Assembly: GCF_001647275.1 (NCBI RefSeq)
Contig: NZ_LRMM01000022.1
Coordinates: 1 to 64,000, forward strand
DNA: 64,000 bases
Direction of reading: 5' to 3'
Origin: Rufibacter ruber
Lineage (GTDB): Bacteria > Bacteroidota > Bacteroidia > Cytophagales > Hymenobacteraceae
Shown: one piece after another, positions 16,224 through 25,287 of the stretch
How the letters are laid out: the number at the start of each line of letters is the position of its first letter
Numbering within the stretch: the first letter of the stretch is position 1
The notes under the pieces: generated by a model
Databases searched by the model: none
What the model saw: the letters and a program-made list of their open reading frames with translations, nothing else
What the model was told of the DNA's origin: nothing
Made by a program: the position numbers and the translations under genes

Positions 16224-18587
16224 ATGGAAAGAAAAAGAAGAGGCCCAGGCGCTGGCAAAGATGCCGCCCCACGGTCTGATAGTAGAAGAAAAGACAGCCG
16301 CGCCCCCAAAGGCGAGAGAGGCGGTTCGCGCGGCCGCGGTGGCCGTGGTCAAAACGCGGGCACCGTCTCCAGGGAAGTATTACTGAACATTTTCAGCCAG
16401 GAGCCTAAGAAAGTATTCACCTACCGCCAGCTGCACCGCCGCCTGGGCGTCAATGACAAAGAAGGACGCGAAGAAGTGTTTGGGCTCTTGAAGAAGATGC
16501 GCAAAAACGGCGAGCTCATTCATCTGCAGGAAGACGCGTATATCTTTAACCCAGAGTTTAAAGGCAGCAGTTCTTCTGAACGTGGTTTTGATAGAGATGG
16601 GCGCGGAGAGCGCGGCAGCAGCCGTAGAGATAGTGACCGTTTTGGTGGCGCTTCGCGCCGGGGCGGGCCTACCATGGTGGGTAAAGTAGATTTGGCCAAC
16701 GGCCGCCATGCCTATGTGATTAGCGAAGACTCAGAGCAAGATATACGCGTGCCCGTGGAGCGGCTCATGTTCGCCATGGCCGGTGACACCGTGCGCGTGC
16801 AGCTGCGCAAGAGCAGAAGACCCAATGAGCGCCCAGAAGGCGAAGTAGTAGAGGTACTGCACCGCGAGCGCGAAGAGATTGTAGGGCGGCTGGAGATGTC
16901 AAAAGGCTTCGGGTTTGTGGTGGCAGACATGAAGCGCATGTACTTTGACGTGTTCGTAGGCGAGCGCGGCCTCGCCGATGCCCAACACGGCGACAAGGTG
17001 CTGGTGAAGATTACCGAGTGGCCCGAAGACCCCAATAAAAGCCCCACGGGCGAAATCATCCGGACCTTCGGCCCTGCCGGGGAACACAACGCCGAGATTC
17101 ACGCCATCATGGCCGAGTTCGGGTTGCCGTTTGAGTTCCCCGAGAAAGTAGAGCAGGAAGCCAACGCCATTCCAGACGTCATCACCAAAGAGGAAATTGC
17201 CAAGCGCCGCGACTTTAGGGACGTAACCACGTTCACCATTGACCCCGCCGATGCCAAAGACTTTGATGATGCCTTGAGTGTGCGTCAGCTAGAGAACGGC
17301 AACTGGGAGATTGGTGTGCACATAGCAGACGTAACGCATTATGTGCAGCCGGGCACCCGCTTGGAGAAGGAAGCCTACCGGCGCGCCACCTCGGTGTATC
17401 TGGTAGACCGTACCATTCCCATGCTGCCTGAGCGCCTGTCTAACGGCCTTTGTTCTTTAAGACCAAATGAAGATAAGCTGACCTTCTCTGTCGTCTTTGA
17501 AATTGATGAGAATGCCAAAGTACATGAGTACTGGATTGGCCGCACCATCATTCATTCAGACCGCCGCTTCGCCTATGAAGAGGCGCAGGAGGTGATTGAA
17601 ACCGGTGAAGGCGATTACAAAGAGGAAATCCTGAAGCTGAACGAACTGGCCAAGAAATTCAAAGACAAGCGCTTCAAGAACGGCGCGGTGAACTTTGAAA
17701 CCATTGAGGTGAAATTCAAGCTGGATGAGAACGGCAAACCGCTTTCTCTTTATGTGAAAGAGCGCAAAGACGCCCACAAACTCATTGAGGAATTCATGCT
17801 GTTGGCCAACAAATACGTGGCCGAACATGTGTACAAGATGCGCAAAGGCAAGAACAAGCTCACCATGGTGTACCGTACCCACGGCGCGCCAGACCCAGAG
17901 AAACTGATGAACTTCTCCTTGTTCGCGCGTAAGTTTGGCTATAAGGTAGACCTGGAGGAAGGCAAAGACATCTCTAAAGAGCTGAACAAGCTGGCCGATG
18001 CTACGGAGGGCAAACCGGAGCAGAGCGTGCTGCAGAACCTGGCCATCAGAACCATGGCCAAGGCCAAGTACAGCACCGAGGAGGAAGGTCACTTTGGGTT
18101 GGCATTTGCGCATTATTCGCACTTTACTTCGCCCATTAGGCGTTACCCAGACATGATGGCGCACCGCCTCATTGACCAGTACAACCACGCGCAGTACACC
18201 GCCGAGAAAGAGGAGTACGAAGAGCGCTGCCTGCATTCGTCAGACATGGAGAAACGCGCCGCAGACGCTGAACGGGCTTCCATTAAGTTCAAGCAGGTAG
18301 AATATATCTCCGGGTTTATTGGTCAGCAGTTCAAAGGCATTGTCTCTGGCTTGACGGATTGGGGCATGTACGTGGAGATTGAGGAGAACAAGTGCGAAGG
18401 CATGGTTCGGCTCGCCGATTTGCAGGATGATTTCTATGAACTGGACTCCGCCAACTACCGTATCATTGGCCAGAACAACAAGCGCATCATTTCTTTTGGA
18501 GATGAGGTGATTGTGGAGGTGAAAGCCGCCAATGTGCTGGAGCGCACCATTGACCTGGAACTCATTGATACCGTGGCCAAAAAGTAG
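16224..18587 (+). CDS. rnr: Ribonuclease R
   Basis: A 787-aa 3'-5' exoribonuclease that degrades structured RNA. A basic Arg/Gly-rich N-terminal tail (residues 1-48) is followed by a winged-helix RNA-binding segment (YRQLHRRLGV). A second RG/Ser-rich linker at about 112-150 precedes two cold-shock domains. The RNB catalytic domain carries TIDPADAKDFDDALS near 336-350 with the metal-binding aspartates. An S1 domain lies near 690-780. The double RG-rich stretches are longer than in E. coli RNase R. The gene is monocistronic by spacing and has its own promoter element. Confidence 0.95.
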   Translation: MERKRRGPGAGKDAAPRSDSRRKDSRAPKGERGGSRGRGGRGQNAGTVSREVLLNIFSQEPKKVFTYRQLHRRLGVNDKEGREEVFGLLKKMRKNGELIHLQEDAYIFNPEFKGSSSSERGFDRDGRGERGSSRRDSDRFGGASRRGGPTMVGKVDLANGRHAYVISEDSEQDIRVPVERLMFAMAGDTVRVQLRKSRRPNERPEGEVVEVLHREREEIVGRLEMSKGFGFVVADMKRMYFDVFVGERGLADAQHGDKVLVKITEWPEDPNKSPTGEIIRTFGPAGEHNAEIHAIMAEFGLPFEFPEKVEQEANAIPDVITKEEIAKRRDFRDVTTFTIDPADAKDFDDALSVRQLENGNWEIGVHIADVTHYVQPGTRLEKEAYRRATSVYLVDRTIPMLPERLSNGLCSLRPNEDKLTFSVVFEIDENAKVHEYWIGRTIIHSDRRFAYEEAQEVIETGEGDYKEEILKLNELAKKFKDKRFKNGAVNFETIEVKFKLDENGKPLSLYVKERKDAHKLIEEFMLLANKYVAEHVYKMRKGKNKLTMVYRTHGAPDPEKLMNFSLFARKFGYKVDLEEGKDISKELNKLADATEGKPEQSVLQNLAIRTMAKAKYSTEEEGHFGLAFAHYSHFTSPIRRYPDMMAHRLIDQYNHAQYTAEKEEYEERCLHSSDMEKRAADAERASIKFKQVEYISGFIGQQFKGIVSGLTDWGMYVEIEENKCEGMVRLADLQDDFYELDSANYRIIGQNNKRIISFGDEVIVEVKAANVLERTIDLELIDTVAKK

Positions 18588-18605
18588 TTGGCTAATAAGG
18601 TAAAG

Positions 18606-18645
18606 GCGTTTTTGGCCTGTTTTGAGACAAACAGGCTGAAAACGC
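18606..18645. repeat. Palindrome copy 14
   Basis: Arms GCGTTTTTGGCCTGTTT and AAACAGGCTGAAAACGC with two mismatches. A T-run follows the right arm on the + strand (CGCTTTTTTC), so this copy could end rnr transcripts. Confidence 0.8.
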
Positions 18646-18730
18646 TTTTTTCTTCTTTCCCAGAAAACAAAACCGCCTGTTTCCTGATTTTACAGTAGTT
18701 TTGGGTGTGTGTCACTCCCCCTTATGTCTT

Positions 18731-18806
18731 CTGAAAGGATCTTGTAGACGAACTGTAGTAGGAGTTGTCTTTCTAGCTTGCCACCAAGATCCTTTCAGGA
18801 TGACAA
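18731..18806. repeat. CTGAAAGGATC inverted-repeat element
   Basis: Arms CTGAAAGGATCTTG (18731-18744) and CAAGATCCTTTCAG (18785-18798) are perfect complements. The spacer GTAGACGAACTGTAGTAG and the tail GATGACAAG are shared with the element at 58020. Confidence 0.75.
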
Positions 18807-18897
18807 GAGAGAAGGGGAAGAACTTAGGGAATGGCCACGTTATTACTAATTTGATTACCTCAGCCGCTAATCGGCTTGAACATTAAAGATTTCTTCT

Positions 18898-19866
18898 GTG
18901 GATATTTCACATTTCTCTGAACGAATAAACCAGACGCTGTCCACGCTCACGTACGGGCAGCAGCCAGATGAACTATATGCGCCCATCCGGTATATGATGG
19001 AACTGGGTGGGAAACGGGTGCGTCCGGTGCTGACGTTACTGGGGGCGTATCTTTTCCATGATGATGTGGATAAAGCTTTGATGCCCGCCATTGGGGTAGA
19101 GGTTTTCCACAACTTCACGCTCATGCATGATGACATCATGGACCAGGCCCCGCTGCGCCGCGGAAAAGAGACCGTGCACGAGAAATGGAACACCAACACC
19201 GCCATTTTGAGCGGAGACGTGATGCTGGTGCGCGCCTATGAGTTCTTCTTAGGCATTGAGCCGGAGAAACTGGCCACGGCGCTGCAACTTTTCTCTACCT
19301 GCGCCGCCCAGGTCTGTGAAGGCCAACAGCTGGACATGGAGTTTGAAGCCCGCCAAGATGTGCAGATTGACGAGTACCTGCACATGATCAAGCTGAAAAC
19401 AGCCGTTCTGCTGGGTTTTGCCTTAGAAGTGGGCGCACTTATCAACAACGCCGCCCCAGAAGATGCCCGGCATCTGAAAGAGTTCGGGATTAACATGGGC
19501 CTGGCGTTCCAGCTACGCGATGACCTGCTGGACGTGTACGGTGACCAGGCCAAATTTGGCAAGCGCGTAGGCGGCGACATTGTCTCTGACAAGAAAACAT
19601 ATCTGTTGCTGACTGCCCTGGAGCGGGCATCTGCCACGCAAAAGCAGGAGCTGTTGCAATGGCAGGGGCAAACGGCCAATGAGCAGGAGAAGGTACAGGC
19701 GGTAAAGGAGATTTATGACGGGCTTGAAATCCAGAAAGTGACCCAGAACCAGATTAACCACTATTTCCAAAAGGGGTTGCATCATTTGAATGAGGTAAAC
19801 GCCTTGAACAGTAAAAAGGAACTGCTGCGTCTTCTGGCTATTCAACTCATTGAGCGGGAGAGTTGA
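18898..19866 (+). CDS. Polyprenyl synthetase (isoprenyl diphosphate synthase)
   Basis: A 322-aa all-alpha trans-prenyltransferase that condenses isopentenyl diphosphate onto an allylic primer, feeding quinone or carotenoid synthesis. The first Asp-rich motif is DDIMD (78-82) followed by PLRRGK, and the second is RDDLLDVYGD near 205. GGKRVRP at 38-44 is the substrate-binding loop. Chain length cannot be assigned with certainty. The start is GTG at 18898; no in-frame ATG fits. Confidence 0.9.
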   Translation: MDISHFSERINQTLSTLTYGQQPDELYAPIRYMMELGGKRVRPVLTLLGAYLFHDDVDKALMPAIGVEVFHNFTLMHDDIMDQAPLRRGKETVHEKWNTNTAILSGDVMLVRAYEFFLGIEPEKLATALQLFSTCAAQVCEGQQLDMEFEARQDVQIDEYLHMIKLKTAVLLGFALEVGALINNAAPEDARHLKEFGINMGLAFQLRDDLLDVYGDQAKFGKRVGGDIVSDKKTYLLLTALERASATQKQELLQWQGQTANEQEKVQAVKEIYDGLEIQKVTQNQINHYFQKGLHHLNEVNALNSKKELLRLLAIQLIERES

Positions 19867-19883
19867 CAAACGGAGTGGTGCCT

Positions 19884-19925
19884 CCTGTTTTTGGCCTGTT
19901 TTTATTAAATTAGGCCGAAAACAGG
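19884..19925. repeat. Palindrome copy 15
   Basis: Arms CCTGTTTTTGGCCTGTTTTT and the degenerate AAATTAGGCCGAAAACAGG. The outer pairing is kept while the loop-proximal right arm has drifted. Confidence 0.75.
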
Positions 19926-20034
19926 GGTATAGAATTTTCAACAAAGTTCATTCCCCTCGCATGAAGGCTTCAGCACGGTTTTTGTTCTTGAAGGGCAGAA
20001 GCTTACTTTTGGTATCATCTCTATTCTCTGTTCC

Positions 20035-20670
20035 ATGCCCCTTAGTATCACCTTTATCATCATTGCCATTACGGTAGTTGCCTCGCTGTATGCCTGGAGG
20101 AACCAGAACCTGATGGAAAACTGGGTGCACCACCCGCAGAGTGTGGCGCAGCAGAACGAGTGGTGGCGGTTGTTGACCTCTGGGTTCCTGCACGCAGATT
20201 TCATGCACCTGTTCTTCAACATGTTCTCCCTGTACATCTTTGGCAACGTGGTAGAGCAGCAGTTTATGGGCATTTTTGGGGTGACCACAGGGGCCATCAT
20301 CTATGTGGGGCTGTACCTGGTGGCTATTATTGTGTCAGATTTGCCTTCCTACTTCAAGCATAAGAATGACAGCCGGTACTATTCATTGGGTGCCTCAGGT
20401 GGGGTGGCGGCCATTATCTTTGCCAGCATCTATTTTAACCCCCTCACAGAGCTGATTATTTTCCCTATCCCGTTGCCCATCAAGGGCTACATCTTTGGGG
20501 CGCTGTACCTGTTTTACTCCTACTACCTTAGCAAGAAAGGCAATGACGGCATTAACCACAGCGCTCACTTTTACGGGGCCGCCTTCGGGTTTATCCTGAG
20601 CCTGATCCTGGTGCCTGGCCACCTTTCTGCCTTCCTGGGTATGATTAGGAGTTCAATTGGACTTTTCTAA
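20035..20670 (+). CDS. Rhomboid-family intramembrane serine protease
   Basis: A 211-aa membrane protein with about six membrane segments. GASGG carries the nucleophile Ser121, and His178 in NHSAHFYGAAFG completes the dyad. HLFFN (58-62) is the usual oxyanion-side motif. It is expected to cleave membrane proteins within the bilayer; substrates are unknown. It lies close upstream of the fasciclin gene on the same strand. Confidence 0.88.
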   Translation: MPLSITFIIIAITVVASLYAWRNQNLMENWVHHPQSVAQQNEWWRLLTSGFLHADFMHLFFNMFSLYIFGNVVEQQFMGIFGVTTGAIIYVGLYLVAIIVSDLPSYFKHKNDSRYYSLGASGGVAAIIFASIYFNPLTELIIFPIPLPIKGYIFGALYLFYSYYLSKKGNDGINHSAHFYGAAFGFILSLILVPGHLSAFLGMIRSSIGLF

Positions 20671-20745
20671 AAATAGCGTTTTCCATCTTTTTTTTCTGAA
20701 TGGCCGTATAATCAAGTAGAAACGGCTAAAGGAGAGGAGGAACAG

Positions 20746-21267
20746 ATGGAGCGGAAATTACATTCTATAAAGATATTGTTATTGCTATTCTTATGGGTAG
20801 CCATTCAGACCAGCGGCCAGGCGCAGGCGTTTCTGGCCACGGGAACCTCAGCGTCTGCTAAAACAGCCCGCATGAGCGTGGGCGAGGGGCTGGCAGCGAA
20901 CAACCAACAGGAGTTACTGGAACTGGTGACCAAAGCCGGGCTCATGCCCTTGCTTTCTAACGGGGAGGCGTATACGTTTTTTGCCCCTTCGCCGCAGGCA
21001 CTGGCCAAATATCAGAGCGAAGCACCAGAAACGTTGAGATCATTTCTGTCTAAGCACATTGTCAAAGGGGCTTATACGGCCGCAGACCTGAGAGACGGGG
21101 CTGATGTGCAAACCATTAACGGCGGCAAACTGCGCATCTGCAAAAAGAAAGGAGCTGTCATTGTAGACGGGGTTAGGCTGCAGGCCACTGACCAGGTATT
21201 TGCCAACGGGGTGATGCACCAGTTGAAAGGAGCTTTTCAGCCTGCCGCCACGGCTTCAAATTTCTAG
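20746..21267 (+). CDS. Fasciclin (FAS1) domain secreted protein
   Basis: A 173-aa protein with a signal peptide to about QAQA and one FAS1 domain. Motifs are YTFFAPSPQALAKY near residue 80, LSKHIVKGAYTAADL (H2 region) and GVMHQLKGAFQP at the end. FAS1 domains mediate adhesion in the cell envelope. The position 75 bp after the rhomboid gene suggests possible co-transcription. A terminator follows. Confidence 0.85.
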   Translation: MERKLHSIKILLLLFLWVAIQTSGQAQAFLATGTSASAKTARMSVGEGLAANNQQELLELVTKAGLMPLLSNGEAYTFFAPSPQALAKYQSEAPETLRSFLSKHIVKGAYTAADLRDGADVQTINGGKLRICKKKGAVIVDGVRLQATDQVFANGVMHQLKGAFQPAATASNF

Positions 21268-21290
21268 AAGACTATTGTATAGTGAATGTT

Positions 21291-21322
21291 AAAAGGCTGC
21301 CCCAGTTGGGCAGCCTTTTTTA
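21291..21322. terminator. Intrinsic terminator after the fasciclin gene
   Basis: AAAAGGCTGCCC pairs with GGGCAGCCTTTTTT around a short loop, about 20 bp past the stop. Confidence 0.88.
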
Positions 21323-21328
21323 TGTCTT

Positions 21329-21368
21329 CTGTTTTAGGGCCATTTTCAGAAAAACAGGCTAAAAACAG
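21329..21368. repeat. Palindrome copy 16
   Basis: Arms CTGTTTTAGGGCCATTTT and AAAACAGGCTAAAAACAG form an imperfect pair directly after a proper terminator. Confidence 0.75.
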
Positions 21369-21461
21369 AACCGCAGAAATTTTCTTAGAAATTTTTGCCT
21401 GCAGAAGCAACCCTCAGGCCTTCTCTTTCATCTTTAGCATGTAACAAAACCCAAATCTGTC

Positions 21462-22178
21462 ATGAAAAAGCTGAACCTTCTCCCGTTGCTTGCCTTTGTA
21501 GCCTTGGTGGTTACCCTGTCTTCTTTCACCTTTGCCCGTCTGGTGGAGGAGCAGAGCCGGAACGTGGGCGCTTTCACCAAAATAGGGTTGAGTTATCCGG
21601 CCAACGTTGTTCTGCGCCAGGGCAATACCCACAGCGTGAAGGTAGAAGGCGACGCTGACCAGTTAAAAGATCTGGTAACCGAGGTAAAAGACGGGAAGCT
21701 GAACATCAGAACCAAAGAACGCCACTGGAACATGAGCTGGAACAACAAGGAGCGCGTGAACATCTACATCACTATGCCCCGGGTAGAAGCCATTGCAGTG
21801 GCCGGTTCCGGTAAAATCACCAGCGAAGATACGTTCAAGGCAGATAATCTGGACCTGGCCGTGAGTGGTTCTGGTAGCATTAAGCTGTCTGCCAGGGTAA
21901 ACGAAGTTTCCAGTCGCATTGCAGGCTCCGGTAGTATTGTGCTGAAAGGCGAAGGCAAAGAGAGCAAAGTGTCTATCAGCGGGTCTGGTGCGTTGCGTGG
22001 GTATGCCTTTGAGACTGACCAGGCCCAGGTGAGCATCAGCGGCTCTGGCAAGTGCGAAATAAATGCCAAGTCTACCCTTAAATCCAGCATTAGCGGGAGC
22101 GGCAACGTGTACTATGACGGTTCCCCCAGTGTAGACAGCCGGGTGAGCGGTAGCGGTTCTGTAAAGCGCCGGAGCTAA
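21462..22178 (+). CDS. DUF2807 (GIN-domain) beta-helical secreted protein
   Basis: A 238-aa protein with a signal peptide (MKKLNLLPLLAFVALVVTLSS). The rest is a right-handed-helix-like domain with regularly spaced SGSG turns (AVAGSGK, AVSGSGS, IAGSGS, ISGSGA, ISGSGK, ISGSGN, VSGSGS). Head GIN domain/DUF2807 proteins of this type are common in the Bacteroidota envelope, with no settled function. It is probably monocistronic. Confidence 0.85.
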   Translation: MKKLNLLPLLAFVALVVTLSSFTFARLVEEQSRNVGAFTKIGLSYPANVVLRQGNTHSVKVEGDADQLKDLVTEVKDGKLNIRTKERHWNMSWNNKERVNIYITMPRVEAIAVAGSGKITSEDTFKADNLDLAVSGSGSIKLSARVNEVSSRIAGSGSIVLKGEGKESKVSISGSGALRGYAFETDQAQVSISGSGKCEINAKSTLKSSISGSGNVYYDGSPSVDSRVSGSGSVKRRS

Positions 22179-22207
22179 CTTCTTACCTGGTTTCAGGTTA
22201 TTTCCTG

Positions 22208-22341
22208 TACTTTTGCAAAAAAGTACATTTCCCCCTTTTGAGCTTTCTTCCTTTGGTTTTATTCCCTAAGCCAAAGATATAGCCGGACAGCAGGCAGCCC
22301 CACTCTGCGGTTTACCGCAGATGCCTGCTGTTCTTTTTTTT
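22208..22341 (+). ncRNA. Candidate small RNA: -7 element followed by a strong terminator
   Basis: TACTTTTG at 22208-22215 is an exact -7 match with no gene following on the + strand. A CTTTGG...CCAAAG hairpin comes next, then a large nested hairpin (CAGCAGGCA...TGCCTGCTG with inner CTGCGG/CCGCAG) and a T8 run at 22334-22341. This fits a transcript of about 120 nt. The hairpin could instead simply terminate the DUF2807 gene ending at 22178. Confidence 0.3.
22283..22341 (+). terminator. Nested-hairpin intrinsic terminator
   Basis: GGACAGCAGGCA pairs with TGCCTGCTGTTC around an inner CTGCGGTTTACCGCAG hairpin, followed by eight T residues. Confidence 0.82.
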
Positions 22342-22458
22342 CTTTCGGCGCTTCTTTTAAGTAGCCACCACCATCTCTAGTACCGTTTCTCGCCCAAGTG
22401 CCTTCCCTAAGCTAACTCTCTGCCCGGTATGGTGCAACCCTAGCCGAACAGGGACCTT

Positions 22459-22497
22459 CTGTTTCTGGCCTGTTTTCAGAAAAACAAGCTGAAAACG
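22459..22497. repeat. Palindrome copy 17
   Basis: Arms CTGTTTCTGGCCTGTTTT and AAAACAAGCTGAAAACG, with a drifted right arm. Confidence 0.72.
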
Positions 22498-22631
22498 CTA
22501 CTGTCCTCTTGCCCGTGCATTTCAGGAAAAAAGAAAAACAGCAGATGCAATAGTGTGGATAACCTGCAATTAATGCTTTCCGCTGCGTCTGTTTATAAAA
22601 CGTAAATACTGGAATTCTGAGCCGCTAAAGA

Positions 22632-22669
22632 CGTTTTTGGCCTGTTTTCAGAAAAACAGGCCAAAAACA
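22632..22669. repeat. Palindrome copy 18 (near-perfect consensus)
   Basis: CGTTTTTGGCCTGTTTT pairs with AAAACAGGCCAAAAACA around CAGA. It lies 29 bp past the stop of the minus-strand patatin gene. Confidence 0.92.
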
Positions 22670-22697
22670 CGGGAGCATTTATCCACAGGGGCTATTT

Positions 22698-25016
22698 CTA
22701 TTGCAGCGTACGGCCTCTGAACAGCAGAAAGCCTACGTGGCCAAAGACAGACCAGCGGTGTACTCTGTTGTCATAATGAATGACATGAAGGGCGGCGGGG
22801 CCAATGGGGAGCTGCATGATGATGCCAGAGCTGGCAGTGAGGTAGGGCCGGCTGAACGTAGAACTTCTAACCGCTTGCTGCAGCTCGCCTTCTTTCCAGG
22901 GCTGGTGCAGAACGTGGGTGAACACCTCAGTGCGCCATTCAAACCTTGTCCAGAAGGTGTTAGAGTACCGCAGACCGGCGGCGGCGTAACGGGGGGCGCG
23001 GTAATTGTCTAAGAAAAGCGTTCTGGAGTCTGGCAGCGGCAGAAAAGTGGGGGCCGTGGTGAGGGAAGACCTATAATTGGAAAACTTGCCCTGGGTGCTG
23101 ACCATTCCTTCAAAGAAGTAGCCCCAGCTTCTCTTGTCATTCCCAGACGGGAAATAGCCTTCATACGTGGCCGAAAACTGGAGCCACTGGTGGTCTGCCT
23201 CTCTGGTGTCTGTGGCGAGGGCGGTAGAGCCGGGGCGGTACAGTTCAGACCCCTTTACCCCTCTAAGGCCCAGCACGGCCCGGTGCCCCTTGGTGGAATA
23301 CATCTTCCGGTTGAGGGAGTTGCGCTCAAACCGGACGGCTGCTGTGAGGCCACTTAAATCTGTCTCATCCAGCCGGTCAGCTGATGAAACATTCTCCATG
23401 TTGGCATACTGGTCTTCATTGGAGAACCACGCCCCATCCAGCACAAACCGGCTCCTGAAGTTATGGCTAATGCCCGCTTGCAAGCCCACCTTGAAGTCCC
23501 TGAGGCGCACCTGCGTGCTGGCGGCCACCCCGCGGTCTAGAAAATCATTGGTGTCCTGGTAGTTCAGGCTCTGGTACATCACAGAAGGCTCCACATAGAA
23601 AGGCAGCCGTGCCGGCACGTTTACCCGCAGGCCAAACTGGCCTGCAGAATAAAACCGGCCTATGTTGGCATTGGCACCCACGGTGTACAGAAGCCGGTTG
23701 AGGTAACGGTACTCCAGCCCCAGGTAGAGGTTGTCTACCGGGCGGGTGCTGAACACGGCACCCACCTCTGCGGTGGCATTGTTGCTTTGGCGGGCATCAA
23801 CGCTCAACACGTAGCCCCCGGCAGCACTGTCATAGTTGATGCGCGGGTAAATACTCCTGAAAAAGTCATTGGCGGCCAGCCGGTAGTAGCCCTCTTCAAT
23901 CTCATCAATGGTGTAGTTTTTCCCCTGCTTGAGAAAAAATTTGCTTACATAGTCATTCTGACTTTCTTTGAGCCCCTGCACCTGCACGCGTACAAATTTG
24001 GGGGTAGGGGCCTTCTCCCTAAAATTATGCCGCCGTTTCTCCAGCTGCACTGAGTCTGCTTTTCTGGCGATGCGCTGTTGCAGCTGGGGGAGTTTTTCTT
24101 CTGTGGTCTTCACGCCAATGTCTATCAGCTCTTTTACCCGGGCAAAGTCAGTGGTGGCATAGCCTTCCAGGTCAGGTTGGATCAAAACGCCGCCAGGGCC
24201 AACGGCGGTGGTGTCTGCCACGTCAAAACTCAGGAATATGAGCGAGGAGCCCAGAATCTCATCATCTTTCTCATGCGGGTATTTCTTAAAAGAGACATCG
24301 CCCACGTTCACGCCAATGATCACATCTGGTTTGAACTCCTTCCGCATCACGTCTGTGGGGAAGTTGTTGAAAAGGCCGCCGTCAAAAAGGTAACGCCCGT
24401 CTGCCTGCCTGATGGGCCGGAACGCCAGCGGAACCGCCATGGAGTTTCTGACGGCGTCTGCCAGGGAGCCGCTGCGCTGCACAATCTGCTGGCGGGTAAA
24501 GATTTCGGCGGTAAGCGCTCTGAACGGCACAAACAGGTTGTCAAAATTATATCGGGCAATGGCACTGCCGGCAGACAGGGTAGAGGCCAGGGCATAGTTC
24601 AGGTTCACGTCATTGATCAGGCCCCGGCTGGTCTGCACCTTAACTTTTGACTTAAGCACAAGCGGTAACCTCAGGGCTGCCGGGGAGGGGTCCAGGCTGA
24701 AGTAGTTGAACGCATGGTCTTCCAGCTGCCGGCCAGACACCCAGTACTGGAACCTGGGCGACAGCACCAGTTCTTCAATGTCTTCTGGGGAGTAGCCCGC
24801 TGAGTACAGAGCTCCCACCACGGCCCCCATACTGGTCCCCACAATGTAATCAATGGGAATCTGGTTTTTCTCCAGCACCTTGAGCACCCCCACGTGAGCC
24901 AGCCCTTTGGCGCCCCCTCCGCTTAAGACCAGGCCTACTTTTTGGGCAGGGGCCATGCCGGTACACAGGAGCACCAGGGCCAGAGGGAACCAGAAGAAAG
25001 AACGGTTGAGACGCAT
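22698..25016 (-). CDS. Patatin-like phospholipase with C-terminal outer-membrane barrel
   Basis: A 772-aa secreted protein. A signal peptide is followed by a patatin domain with SGGGAKG (oxyanion loop, 32-38), GTSMG (Ser62) and FDGGLFNN (catalytic Asp near 212). A POTRA-like segment follows at about 335-410 (PKFVRVQVQGLKESQNDY). A beta-barrel region of about 350 residues resembles the Omp85/bacterial surface antigen family and ends in GRTLQ. The arrangement matches the PlpD/type Vd-like patatin-barrel proteins, here anchoring a lipase at the outer membrane. It appears monocistronic. Confidence 0.88.
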   Translation of the reverse strand: MRLNRSFFWFPLALVLLCTGMAPAQKVGLVLSGGGAKGLAHVGVLKVLEKNQIPIDYIVGTSMGAVVGALYSAGYSPEDIEELVLSPRFQYWVSGRQLEDHAFNYFSLDPSPAALRLPLVLKSKVKVQTSRGLINDVNLNYALASTLSAGSAIARYNFDNLFVPFRALTAEIFTRQQIVQRSGSLADAVRNSMAVPLAFRPIRQADGRYLFDGGLFNNFPTDVMRKEFKPDVIIGVNVGDVSFKKYPHEKDDEILGSSLIFLSFDVADTTAVGPGGVLIQPDLEGYATTDFARVKELIDIGVKTTEEKLPQLQQRIARKADSVQLEKRRHNFREKAPTPKFVRVQVQGLKESQNDYVSKFFLKQGKNYTIDEIEEGYYRLAANDFFRSIYPRINYDSAAGGYVLSVDARQSNNATAEVGAVFSTRPVDNLYLGLEYRYLNRLLYTVGANANIGRFYSAGQFGLRVNVPARLPFYVEPSVMYQSLNYQDTNDFLDRGVAASTQVRLRDFKVGLQAGISHNFRSRFVLDGAWFSNEDQYANMENVSSADRLDETDLSGLTAAVRFERNSLNRKMYSTKGHRAVLGLRGVKGSELYRPGSTALATDTREADHQWLQFSATYEGYFPSGNDKRSWGYFFEGMVSTQGKFSNYRSSLTTAPTFLPLPDSRTLFLDNYRAPRYAAAGLRYSNTFWTRFEWRTEVFTHVLHQPWKEGELQQAVRSSTFSRPYLTASSGIIMQLPIGPAALHVIHYDNRVHRWSVFGHVGFLLFRGRTLQ

Positions 25017-25232
25017 ATAGGTAGCAATTTGAACTTCAGGTAAGAAAAGCAGTGCGCCGCTTCACCCCATGACGCCTTCCCAAGGAAGGTGTACGTGCGG
25101 CCGAATATAGAAGATTGAACATACTTTACCTGCATTACCCATCTGCTCCAGAAAAGTTTTGCTTTTCAGGGTCTTCTGGGGGAAAGAAGGAAGAATATTC
25201 TGCTGAGCAGGATAGCGGCCAATAAAAGGGAA

Positions 25233-25271
25233 CGTTTTAGGGCTGTTTTCCAAAAAACAGCTCTAAAACAG
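25233..25271. repeat. Palindrome copy 19
   Basis: Arms CGTTTTAGGGCTGTTTT and AAAACAGCTCTAAAACAG. AGGGCTG/CAGCTCT differs by one mismatch, and it sits 17 bp after the HTTM gene stop. Confidence 0.85.
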
Positions 25272-25287
25272 AACGTTGGCGTTGCGG

